From the NCBI GenBank assembly GCA_963713275.1, contig CAVQLG010000021.1:186001-250000 (forward strand): 64,000 nucleotides of DNA, read 5' to 3'. Below are positions 53,171-64,000 of the stretch, one piece after another. This DNA comes from CAIWHR01 sp963713275 (GTDB lineage Bacteria; Pseudomonadota; Gammaproteobacteria; Burkholderiales; Casimicrobiaceae). The notes under the pieces are model-generated. The model had not been told where the DNA came from, did no database searches, and saw only the letters and a list, made by a program, of their open reading frames with translations. The position numbers and the translations under genes were made by a program. Every line of letters starts with the position of its first letter. The stretch's first letter is position 1.

Positions 53171-54895
53171 ATGAGTGGAGCGCTCGATGGGAAGAGTTCG
53201 ACGGCGGCCGAGCACGGTTCCGGCGCGCAGCGGCTGAAACGCGTCGTCGCGGGCAAGGGCCGGCACGTTTCGCCCCGCTCGCTTGCCGAGGTCCGAGAGG
53301 TCATCGGCGCGCCGCCGGCGGGTGGTCATCGGCGCGACCGGCTGATCGAGCATCTGCACTGCCTGCAGGATGCCCAAGGCGCGTTGCGGGACGGGCATCT
53401 GGCGGCGCTCGCCGGCGAGATGCGGCTGTCGATGGCCGAGGTCTACGAAGTCGCGAGCTTCTACCACCACTTCGACATCGTCGCCGACGACGCAGCGGTG
53501 GCGCCGCGGACGCTGCGAGTGTGCACGGGGCTCAGTTGCCAGCTCGCCGGCGCGCAGGGCCTTCTCGACGGGGCGCGCTCGCGCCTGGCTGCGGATGGCG
53601 TGCGCGTGCTCGCCGCCCCCTGCATCGGCCGCTGCGAGCAAGCGCCGGCGGCGCTCGCCGGGCAGCGGAGCGTCGGTGGCGCCGACATCGACGCGCTGGT
53701 GGCAGCGCTTGCGGCGGCCGCGCCAGCGCCGGCCTCGCCCATCGGTTATGCCGCCTACCGCACCGCGGGTGGATATGCGCTCGCCGCGGCGGTATCCCGC
53801 GGCGAGCGCAGCGCCGAGGCGGTGATCGGTGCGCTGGAGGACGCCGGGCTGCGGGGCCTCGGCGGCGCGGGTTTTCCGGCCGGGCGCAAGTGGCGCATCG
53901 TGCGCGACCAGCCGGCGCCGCGCTACCTGGCGGTGAACATCGACGAGGGCGAGCCGGGAACGTTCAAGGACCGCAGCTACCTCGAGCGCGACCCGCACCG
54001 CTTCCTCGAAGGCGTGCTGGTCGCCGCGGGGGCCCTCGGCATCGGGCACGTATGGATCTATCTGCGCGACGAGTACCACGAGGCCCGCGCGATGCTGCAG
54101 GCCGAACTCGCGGCCCTGGCGGCCGATCCGCCCTGCCCGCTGCCGACGATCGAATTGCGCCGCGGCGCCGGTGCCTACATTTGCGGCGAGGAGTCGGCGA
54201 TGCTCGAGAGCATCGAGGGCAGGCGCGGCGAGCCGCGGATGCGCCCGCCCTACGTCGCGCAGGTGGGCCTCTTTGGCCGGCCGACGCTGGAGCACAACCT
54301 CGAAACCCTGTACTGGGTGCGCGACATCGTCGAGCGCGGGCCGGGCTGGTTCGCCGGTTTCGGCCGGCATGGCCGCCAGGGGCTGCGCTCTTTCAGCGTC
54401 AGCGGCCGGGTGCGCGAGCCCGGCGTCAAGCTCGCGCCGGCGGGAATCACGCTGCGCGAGCTGGTGAGCGAGTATTGCGGCGGCATGGCCGAGGGGCACG
54501 AGCTCTACGCCTACCTGCCCGGCGGCGCCTCGGGCGGCATCCTGCCGGCGACACTGGCCGACGTGCCGCTGGACTTCGACACCCTGCAGCCGCACGGGGC
54601 CTTCATCGGCTCGGCGGGCATCATCGTGCTCGGCCACCGCGACCGGGCGCGCGACGCGGCGCTGGCGATGATGCGCTTCTTCGCCGACGAGAGCTGCGGC
54701 CAGTGCTCGCCCTGTCGTGTCGGCACCACCAAGGCGGCCGCGCTGATGGCGCAGCCGCGATGGGATCAGCCGCTGCTCGACGACCTGGCGCGGGTGATGG
54801 AGGACGCGTCGATCTGCGGCCTGGGCCAGGCCGCGCCGAACCCGCTGCGCTGCGTGCAGCGCTACTTCGCGCACGAGTTCATCGACCGCGGATGA
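53171..54895 (+). CDS. fdsB: NAD-dependent formate dehydrogenase, fused gamma-beta subunit
   Basis: This 574-aa flavo-iron-sulfur protein joins two Nuo-like units. Residues 1 to about 165 resemble NuoE/FdsG, with [2Fe-2S] cysteines in CTGLSCQLAG and CIGRCEQ. The rest resembles NuoF/FdsB, with the NADH/FMN site GGAGFPAGRKW, NIDEGEPGTFKDR, and GAYICGEESAML, and the [4Fe-4S] site ESCGQCSPCRVG. It passes electrons from the alpha subunit to NAD. In many organisms fdsG and fdsB are separate. The start at 53171 is chosen; MATM at 53162 is possible. It overlaps the alpha gene by 4 nt. Confidence 0.93.
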   Translation: MSGALDGKSSTAAEHGSGAQRLKRVVAGKGRHVSPRSLAEVREVIGAPPAGGHRRDRLIEHLHCLQDAQGALRDGHLAALAGEMRLSMAEVYEVASFYHHFDIVADDAAVAPRTLRVCTGLSCQLAGAQGLLDGARSRLAADGVRVLAAPCIGRCEQAPAALAGQRSVGGADIDALVAALAAAAPAPASPIGYAAYRTAGGYALAAAVSRGERSAEAVIGALEDAGLRGLGGAGFPAGRKWRIVRDQPAPRYLAVNIDEGEPGTFKDRSYLERDPHRFLEGVLVAAGALGIGHVWIYLRDEYHEARAMLQAELAALAADPPCPLPTIELRRGAGAYICGEESAMLESIEGRRGEPRMRPPYVAQVGLFGRPTLEHNLETLYWVRDIVERGPGWFAGFGRHGRQGLRSFSVSGRVREPGVKLAPAGITLRELVSEYCGGMAEGHELYAYLPGGASGGILPATLADVPLDFDTLQPHGAFIGSAGIIVLGHRDRARDAALAMMRFFADESCGQCSPCRVGTTKAAALMAQPRWDQPLLDDLARVMEDASICGLGQAAPNPLRCVQRYFAHEFIDRG

Positions 54896-57718
54896 ACGCG
54901 CGAACCGACCCGATGCAAACCGATGGCGTCGGCTTCACGCTCGATGGCCGATCGATCGTCGCCGCTCCCGGCGAAACGATCCTCGCCGCCGCGTCCCGGC
55001 ACGGCATCGAAATCCCGCACCTGTGCCACAAGCGAGGGACTGCGCGCCGACGGCAACTGCCGCGCCTGCGTGGTCGAGATCGCCGGCGAGCGCTCGCTTG
55101 CCGCCAGCTGCTGCCGCACCCCGACGCCCGGCATGACGGTGCGCACCGACAGCGAACGTGCCCGCGCGAGCCAGCGCCTCGTGCTGGAGCTGCTGCTGGC
55201 CGACCTGCCCGAAGCCGGCCACAAATGGAACGACGACGCCGGCCTGCAGCCGCACGGCGAGCTCTCGGCCTGGGCTGCCCGCCTGGGCGTCGTCGTGCGG
55301 CCGGCACTGGCCGCACTGCGGCGCGAGACTACGGCGCCCGACCTCACGCACCCGGCGATGGCGGTTAATCTCGCCGCCTGCATCCAGTGCACGCGCTGCG
55401 TGCGCGCCTGCCGCGAGGTCCAGGTCAACGACGTCATCGGCTACGCCCGGCGCGGCGCGCAGTCGACGATCGTCTTCGACCTCGACGATCCGATGGGCGC
55501 ATCGACCTGCGTGGGCTGCGGCGAGTGCGTCGCGTCCTGCCCCACCGGCGCGCTGATGCCGAAGTCGATGCTGGGCTCGCAGGTGGTCGATCGCAGCGTC
55601 GATTCGGTGTGCCCGTACTGCGGCGTCGGCTGCCTCATCACGTACCGCATTCGCGGCGAGCGCATCGTGGGCGTCGACGGGCGCGACGGACCGGCCAACC
55701 GTTCGCGGCTGTGCGTCAAGGGGCGCTTCGGGCAGGACTACGTGCACCATCCGCAGCGGCTGACGCGGCCGCTCTTGCGCCGGCCGGGTGTGGCCAAGGA
55801 TCCCGCCGCGCCGGCTCGCCCCGGCGACTGGCGCGAGGTCTTCCGCGAGGCGACCTGGGACGAGGCGCTGGCGGCGGCGGCCGGTGGCCTCACGTCGTTG
55901 CGCGACGCGCATGGCCCGAAGTCGCTCGCCGGCTTCGGCTCGGCCAAGGGCAGCAACGAGGAGGCGTATCTCTTCCAGAAGCTCGTGCGCACGGGTTTTC
56001 GCAGCAACAACGTCGACCACTGCACGCGGCTGTGCCATGCCTCCAGCGTCGCCGCGCTGCTCGAAGGCGTGGGCTCGGGCGCCGTCAGCAACCCGGTCAA
56101 CGACGTCGAGCACGCCGAGCTGATCCTCGTCATCGGCGCCAATCCGGCCGCGAACCACCCGGTGGCGGCGACCTTCATCAAGAACGCGGCGCAACGCGGC
56201 GCCAAGATCGTCGTCGCCGACCCGCGCGTCACCGACCTCGCGCGTCATGCCTGGCGGGTGCTGCAGTTCCGCCCGGACACCGACGTTGCGCTGCTCAACG
56301 CGCTGATCCACACGGTGATCGACGAGGGCCTGGCCGACGCCGCGTTCATTCGCGAACGCGTCGACAACTTCGCGGCGCTGCGCGAGAACGTCAAGGGCTA
56401 CAGCCCCGAGGCGATGGCGCCGATCTGCGGCATCCCGGCGCCGACGTTGCGCGAGGTCGCACGCGCGTTCGCCGAGGCCAGGAGCGCGATGATCCTCTGG
56501 GGCATGGGGGTGAGCCAGCACGTGCACGGCACCGACAACGCCCGCTGCCTGATCGCGCTCTGTGCCGTCTGCGGCCAGATCGGCAAGCCCGGTGCCGGGC
56601 TGCACCCGCTGCGCGGCCAGAACAATGTACAGGGGGCGAGCGACGCCGGGCTGATCCCGATGATGTTCCCGAACTACCGGCGGGTGACCGACGCTGCGGC
56701 GCACGCGTGGTTCGAGCAGTTCTGGGCAACGTCGCTGGACGACAAGCCGGGCTACACAGTGGTCGAGATCATGCACAAGGCGCTGGCCGGCGACGACGAC
56801 CCGCACCGCGTGCGCGGGATGTACATCATGGGGGAGAACCCGGCGATGAGCGACCCGGACCTGAACCACGCGCGCGCGGCGCTCGCACGGCTTGCGCATC
56901 TGGTAGTCCAGGACATCTTCCTCACCGAGACCGCGTGGCTCGCCGACGTCGTGCTGCCGGCGTCGGCCTGGCCCGAGAAGACCGGTACCGTGACCAACAC
57001 CGACCGCATGGTGCAGCTCGGCCGGCGCGCGCTCGATCCGCCGGGCGAGGCCCGCGCCGACCTCTGGATCGTCCAGCAGATGGCGCGGCGGCTGGGGCTT
57101 GACTGGCACTATCCGGGCGACGAGCACGGCGTGGCCGCGGTCTACGAGGAGATGCGCGAGGCGATGCACGAGGCGATCGCCGGCATCCCGTGGCAGCGGC
57201 TCACGCGCGAAGGCAGCGTCACGTATCCGTGCCCGAACGAGGACGAACCGGGTCAGGCCATCGTCTTCATCGACCGCTTCCCGACCGCGAACGGGCGCGC
57301 GAAGCTGGTGCCGGCCGACATCATCCCGGCCGCCGAGCGGCCCGATGCCGACTACCCGCTGGTGCTGCTCACCGGCCGGCAGCTCGAGCACTGGCACACG
57401 GGCAGCATGACGCGGCGCGCTGCGGTGCTCGACGCGATCGAGCCGATGGCCGCCGCGATGATGAACCCGCAGGACCTGGCGGTGCTCGGCATCGCGCCCG
57501 GCGAAGTCGTCACCGTGCAGTCACGCCGCGGCGAGGTGGCGCTGCAGGTTCGCGCCGACGAGGGCACGCCCATCGGCGCGATCTTCATCCCCTTTGCCTA
57601 CCACGAGGCGGCGGCCAACCTGCTCACCAACCCGGCGCTGGACCCGACGGCCAAGATTCCCGAGTTGAAGTACTGCGCGGTGCGCGTGCGGCTAGGGAAG
57701 GTCGGGCTGCCGCCCTGA
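54892..57718 (+). CDS. fdsA: Formate dehydrogenase alpha subunit (molybdopterin), with one frame break
   Basis: This encodes the catalytic molybdenum subunit that oxidises formate. Parts in order: N-terminal [2Fe-2S] domain, [4Fe-4S] ferredoxin clusters (CIQCTRCVRAC, CVGCGECVASCP), [4Fe-4S] motif CPYCGVGC, a molybdopterin core, and the C-terminal molydop-binding domain. The cysteine in VDHCTRLCH is the likely molybdenum ligand. Translation from the ATG at 54892 follows one frame to HLCHK; the family sequence (EGLRADGNCRACVVE) then continues one frame over. An extra base near 55033 explains this, and removing it gives exactly 942 codons. Without correction, only the frame from 54923 is open. 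Confidence 0.9.
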
Positions 57719-57812
57719 CCTGCGGGCGCCGGCCGCGTTGCAGACTGCAGCACACCCATCCCGGGCGGCATCATCGTGTCCCCTCCGGCCCCCCGGTCAA
57801 GGACGTTCAGCC

Positions 57813-58933
<1,121 letters not shown>

Positions 58934-59214
58934 CGCCGACGGGCGGGCAGGCGCAGGCCGAGGGGGAACGATGCGCCGGCGGGATCTTCGAACCGACGCT
59001 GCAGCCTTGGGCAAATCCATCTTGGAGTTCGCACCCGCCCGATGGGTGCTCGGCCGGCGAACGCCGCCGCGACGGCGCCGCCGGTGCGCTCACGCTGGAG
59101 AGCAGGCGATTGCGCGCTTCCTCAGCCACGGACCGGCTGCGTCAAGCCGGCCGCCGGGTCGGTCCGCAGGGTTGCGATGGTCGTCCTTGCGTGCGGCAGG
59201 GCCCGGGCCGGGGC
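58934..59214. other. Convergent spacer, no gene recognised
   Basis: These 281 bases lie between the FabH-like gene and the 3' end of the hydantoinase gene. I see no coding pattern and no clear terminator. Confidence 0.4.
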
Positions 59215-60621
59215 TCACGGCTGGCCGGACGCGCCGCGGCGCAGGTACTGCCCCATGCCCTCGCGACCCTGCCAACGCGACCCGTCGACGATGCACTCGC
59301 CGCGCACGAACACCTTCTTCACGCGGCCTGTCAATTCGCGGCCTTCGAACAGCGAATAGTCCGCGCGGCTGTGGTGCTCGCTGGCGCGGATGGTCCAGCG
59401 CTCGCCGGGGTCGAACAGCACCAGGTCGCCGTCGCTGCCGACGGCGATCGTGCCCTTCCTCGGAAACAGGCCAAAGAGCTTGGCCGGCGCGGTGGCGGTG
59501 ATCTGTACGAAGCGGTTCAGCGACATCCCGCGCTTGAGCACGGCGCCGTCGAAGACCAGCGGCAACCGGGTCTCGACGCCGGGCGCGCCGTTGGGGATGC
59601 GACTGAAGCTGTCCACACCCTGCCGCTTGGAATAGCGCAGGCCGTGCGGCTGCTCGTTGAAGCAGAACGGGCAGTGGTCGGTGGCCACCACCTGCAGGTC
59701 GTCGGTCTTCAGGCCGCGCCAGAGGTGCGCCTGGTGGCCGGGCTCGCGCAGCGGCGGTGTCATCACGTACTTGGCGGCCTCGAAGCCGGGACGCTCGTAC
59801 TCCTGCGCGTCGAGGAACAGGTAGTGCGGGCAGGTCTCGGCATGCACCGCGATGCCGCGGTCGCGCGCCTCGGTCACCGCCGACAGCGCCTGTGCGGTCG
59901 ACAGGTGCACGATGTACAACGGGGCTTGGGCCAGTTCGGCCAGGCAGATGGCCCGTTGCACGGCTTCGCCTTCGAGGATCGCCGGGCGCGTGAGAGCGTG
60001 GTATTTCGGCGCCCTCAGGCCCTTCGCCACCGCCTCGTCCACCAGTGCCTGGATGACGTGCCCGTTCTCGGCGTGCACGCAGGTCATGGCACCCTGGGCG
60101 CCGGCCACGCGCATGGCCTTGAACAGCGCACCGTCGTCGACCATCAGCGCATCGGGATAGGCCATGAACAGCTTGAAGCTGCTCACCCCTTCGTGGCGCA
60201 CGAGCGCCTGCATCGCCTCAAGCGTGCCCGGCTGGGCGTCGAGCAGAATCATGTGCGCGCCGACGTCCACACAGGCGCTTTCGCGCAGCCGGTGCCAGTG
60301 CTCCAGCGCCTGGAGCGGGCTTTGCCCGGCCACCGGGGTGCAGAAATCGACCAGCGTGGTGGTGCCGCCGAAAGCGGCCGCGCGCGTGCCGCTGCCGAAG
60401 GTGTCGATGGTGCGGGCCGTGGGCGTGGCCATGTCCATGTGGGTGTGCACGTCCACGCCCCCCGGCAGCACCAGCAGGCCCGTCGCGTCGTGCACCTGCA
60501 CGTCGTCACCGACGTCGAGGTGCACGCCGATGGTGTGGATGCGGCCTTCGTCCACCAGGATGTCGGCCACATAGTCGTCGACCGCGGTGACGATGCGTCC
60601 GTTGCTGATCAGCGTGGCCAT
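59215..60621 (-). CDS. hydA: Dihydropyrimidinase / D-hydantoinase
   Basis: This 468-aa cyclic amidohydrolase opens hydantoin or dihydropyrimidine rings. Binuclear metal ligands are visible: H59 and H61 in VHTHMD, the carbamylated lysine K150 in SSFKLFMAY, and histidines in CVHAENG and YIVHLST. The aspartate is in VATDHCPF. It sits near a YgfK-like protein, an SsnA-like amidohydrolase and an XdhD-like hydroxylase, the same companions as hyuA in E. coli. The physiological substrate is not established and could be a purine-derived ring. Confidence 0.95.
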   Translation of the reverse strand: MATLISNGRIVTAVDDYVADILVDEGRIHTIGVHLDVGDDVQVHDATGLLVLPGGVDVHTHMDMATPTARTIDTFGSGTRAAAFGGTTTLVDFCTPVAGQSPLQALEHWHRLRESACVDVGAHMILLDAQPGTLEAMQALVRHEGVSSFKLFMAYPDALMVDDGALFKAMRVAGAQGAMTCVHAENGHVIQALVDEAVAKGLRAPKYHALTRPAILEGEAVQRAICLAELAQAPLYIVHLSTAQALSAVTEARDRGIAVHAETCPHYLFLDAQEYERPGFEAAKYVMTPPLREPGHQAHLWRGLKTDDLQVVATDHCPFCFNEQPHGLRYSKRQGVDSFSRIPNGAPGVETRLPLVFDGAVLKRGMSLNRFVQITATAPAKLFGLFPRKGTIAVGSDGDLVLFDPGERWTIRASEHHSRADYSLFEGRELTGRVKKVFVRGECIVDGSRWQGREGMGQYLRRGASGQP

Positions 60622-60743
60622 TCGCGCCTTGCCTCCGAGTGCTTCCCGCCCGGCGACATTTCATCACGGCGAGGGGCGTATTGATAACATACTTGCCCGT
60701 TTCGGCAGTGCCTGGAATCCGCCATCGTCATGGAATCCGCGCC
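60622..60743. promoter_or_regulatory. Divergent intergenic region of the hydA and ygfK-like genes
   Basis: The 122-bp spacer drives hydA leftward and the ygfK-like gene rightward. An AT-rich patch, TATTGATAACATA near 60679-60692, is the only promoter-like stretch; no clear paired elements were found. Confidence 0.35.
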
Positions 60744-62549
<1,806 letters not shown>

Positions 62550-62588
62550 GCGCACCAAGCGGCCCGCCGGCGGCCCTGGCGTCGTGGT

Positions 62589-63584
62589 TCATGCCTTCCC
62601 CATTCGCGACCAGAGCCTTCGGGCCTCGGTTTCAGCCTCTGCCCTGAGGGCGTCGAGATCGACGGGCGGCCACGCGCCCGGCGCCGGCACGCTTCCACCA
62701 AAGCGCTCGGCGAGCAGTGCGTGGCCGGCCGGCGGCCGCCGTTGCGCCGCGGTGGCATCGTCGCCGTGGCGCGCGCATTGCTCGAACAACTCGCGGCATT
62801 CGGCATCGACGTCCGAAGGGTAGCCATCGGTGCCGAGCGCCACGCGGGTGCTGGCGCGAAGCGCGGCCGGGTAGCCGACGCGGTTGCCCAGGTTCGAGCG
62901 CGGGTTCTGCACCAGCCAGCATCCCAGCCGCTCGGCGTGCCGCACCTGCGCTTCGCTGAGGTGCACGCCGTGCGCGACGATGGAGCCTGGCGGCAGCGCG
63001 CCCAGTTGATCGAGCCTTTCCAGCGGGCCGGCCCAGCCGTTGCGCACGGCGTCGGCCACATCGGCGGCGTCTTCGGCCAGGTGCACGTGCATCACGGTGC
63101 CCAGCGCACGGCACAGCGCCGCGGCCTCGCGCACGGTGTCGTCGGACACCGTGAACGAGGCGTGCAGCCCGACCACGCCGCGAATGAGCGGGCGCCGGTT
63201 GGTCTCGATGAAGCGGCGGCATTCGCGCAGACCGCGCCGCGCTTCGTCGCGCCCGCCGTTGCGCTCGGTGGCGCCGTAACAGAGCACGGCCGGCATGCCG
63301 GCGGCCTGGCAGACGTCGGCCAGGATCTCGAGCGAGCCTTCGATCAGGTTGGGCGATTCGTGGTGGTCGATGAGCCCGACCGTGCCGAGCTGCCGCGCCT
63401 GCGCGACGTACCACTGCGCTGAAACGCGCAGCGCCTGGGCGTCGAGCGCGCGGTCCAGGCGCCACCACACCTGCTCGAGGATGGCGAGGAAGGTCTCGGG
63501 CGCCCTGGCCGGGGCCGGCATGCCGAACGGCGCCAAGCCCGAGTACAGATGCGTGTGGGCGTTGACGAAGCCGGCGCGATTCAC
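62589..63584 (-). CDS. SsnA-like amidohydrolase lacking the N-terminal lobe
   Basis: This 331-aa amidohydrolase begins at FVNAHTHLYSGLAPFGMPAP. The metal-binding HxH is therefore only about ten residues from the start. GTVGLIDHHESPN, GLHASFTVSDD, MHVHLAED, AHGVHLSE, NPRSNLGNRVGY, and ALGTDGYPSDVDAE follow, as in SsnA and related chlorohydrolases. SsnA is about 440 aa; here the N-terminal beta-sandwich and part of its C-terminal return are missing. Translation starts at a GTG overlapping the stop of the xdhD-like gene (GTGA), so the short form appears deliberate. Confidence 0.8.
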   Translation of the reverse strand: MNRAGFVNAHTHLYSGLAPFGMPAPARAPETFLAILEQVWWRLDRALDAQALRVSAQWYVAQARQLGTVGLIDHHESPNLIEGSLEILADVCQAAGMPAVLCYGATERNGGRDEARRGLRECRRFIETNRRPLIRGVVGLHASFTVSDDTVREAAALCRALGTVMHVHLAEDAADVADAVRNGWAGPLERLDQLGALPPGSIVAHGVHLSEAQVRHAERLGCWLVQNPRSNLGNRVGYPAALRASTRVALGTDGYPSDVDAECRELFEQCARHGDDATAAQRRPPAGHALLAERFGGSVPAPGAWPPVDLDALRAEAETEARRLWSRMGKA

Positions 63585-64000
63585 TTGGCCGCCAGCGGAA
63601 AGCCCACGCTCATCGCCCGCGCGGCGGGTGAGTCCTTCATCGGCAGCGTGGTGCGGCGAACGCCGTCGAACGCTTCCAGCGCCGAAGCCACCGCCGCCGC
63701 CGTCGGCACGAGGCCGATTTCGCCCAGGCCCTTGGCGCCCATCGGGCCTTCGGGGTCCGGCTCTTCCACGAACATGACTTCGACCTTTGGCATGTCGCGC
63801 GCGCGCAGCACGCCCAGTTCCTTGAGCTTGAAAGTCACCGGCATGCCGTTTTCGCAGCGCAGCTCTTCGGTCAGGGCGTAGCCCAGGCCCATATGCACCG
63901 CGCCCTCGATCTGCCCCGATGCGAGCGCCGGATTGACGACGCGGCCGGCGTCGTGGGCGGCGACGACGCGCTCGATTCGCCCCGCCGCATCGAGCACGAC
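63581..64000 (-). CDS. XdhD-like molybdenum hydroxylase, C-terminal part (cut by window edge)
   Basis: This is the last 138 codons of a xanthine dehydrogenase-family large subunit. VAAHDAGRVVNPALASGQIEGAVHMGLGYALTEEL is the late molybdopterin segment. GAKGLGEIGLVPTAAAVASAL contains the catalytic glutamate (KGLGE). The end (TLPMKDSPAARAMSVGFPLAAK) is similar to XdhD of the selenium-dependent hydroxylase cluster. The rest lies outside the window. It overlaps the amidohydrolase gene by 4 nt; both are leftward. Confidence 0.85.
   Translation of the reverse strand, partial: VVLDAAGRIERVVAAHDAGRVVNPALASGQIEGAVHMGLGYALTEELRCENGMPVTFKLKELGVLRARDMPKVEVMFVEEPDPEGPMGAKGLGEIGLVPTAAAVASALEAFDGVRRTTLPMKDSPAARAMSVGFPLAAK

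Overview
The window is a GC-rich bacterial chromosomal segment that looks like a betaproteobacterium (Burkholderiales or Rhodocyclales grade). This inference rests on gene order: dacC-dat with ybeD-lipB-lipA, mltA-apaG-rpe-gph-trpE, a riboswitch-led gcvT-gcvH-gcvP, and porin-glnK-amtB. No rRNA, tRNA, CRISPR array or intact insertion sequence was recognised.

Layout. 0-4 kb: end of a thiolase, then a leftward nitrogen operon (TorF-like porin, PII protein, and an ammonium channel with an N-terminal OmpA-like domain) behind a sigma-54-type promoter. 4.4-13.8 kb: ubiK, a ComM-type AAA+ ATPase, a YqaA-like membrane protein, a very large FAD/Fe-S oxidoreductase, aquaporin, a HIT protein and a conserved hypothetical. 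13.8-19.8 kb: a decayed DUF255 gene, a small cytochrome c, and a tandem glycine riboswitch leading gcvT-H-P. 19.9-31.3 kb: cell wall genes (dacC, D-amino acid transaminase, mltA), lipoate synthesis (ybeD, lipB, lipA), apaG, rpe-gph-trpE and zwf. 31.3-37.1 kb: a broken SEC-C gene, a small Cys/His protein, glgA overlapping a GH57-type gene, ybaK, and a SOUL haem protein.

37.1-39.6 kb holds the most unusual locus: an overlapping leftward pair encoding a TIR-CHASE2 membrane receptor and a FecR-domain lipoprotein. It reads as a possible envelope sensor with a TIR output domain. 40-43.7 kb is a less GC-rich block with a CBS-domain protein, a 3-hydroxyacyl-CoA dehydrogenase and a thiolase. It is flanked by a crotonase stub and a long inverted repeat. 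44-52.6 kb mixes accessory genes (DUF2817 peptidase, cupin, CIA30-like, DUF3616, zinc metallopeptidase, pepN) with remnants. 53-57.7 kb encodes a soluble NAD-type formate dehydrogenase: a fused gamma-beta subunit, then an alpha subunit with one apparent base insertion. Next comes a FabH-like gene with two apparent base insertions. 59.2-64 kb resembles the E. coli selenium-dependent molybdenum hydroxylase region: hydantoinase, a short YgfK-like Fe-S protein, an SsnA-like amidohydrolase lacking its N-terminal lobe, and the 3' end of an XdhD-like hydroxylase.

Gene remnants and single-base frame breaks recur (13.8, 31.6, 36.3, 40, 48.5, 52.7, 55.0 and 58.4-58.7 kb). Some may be genuine decay and some may be consensus errors. 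The sequence alone does not separate these.
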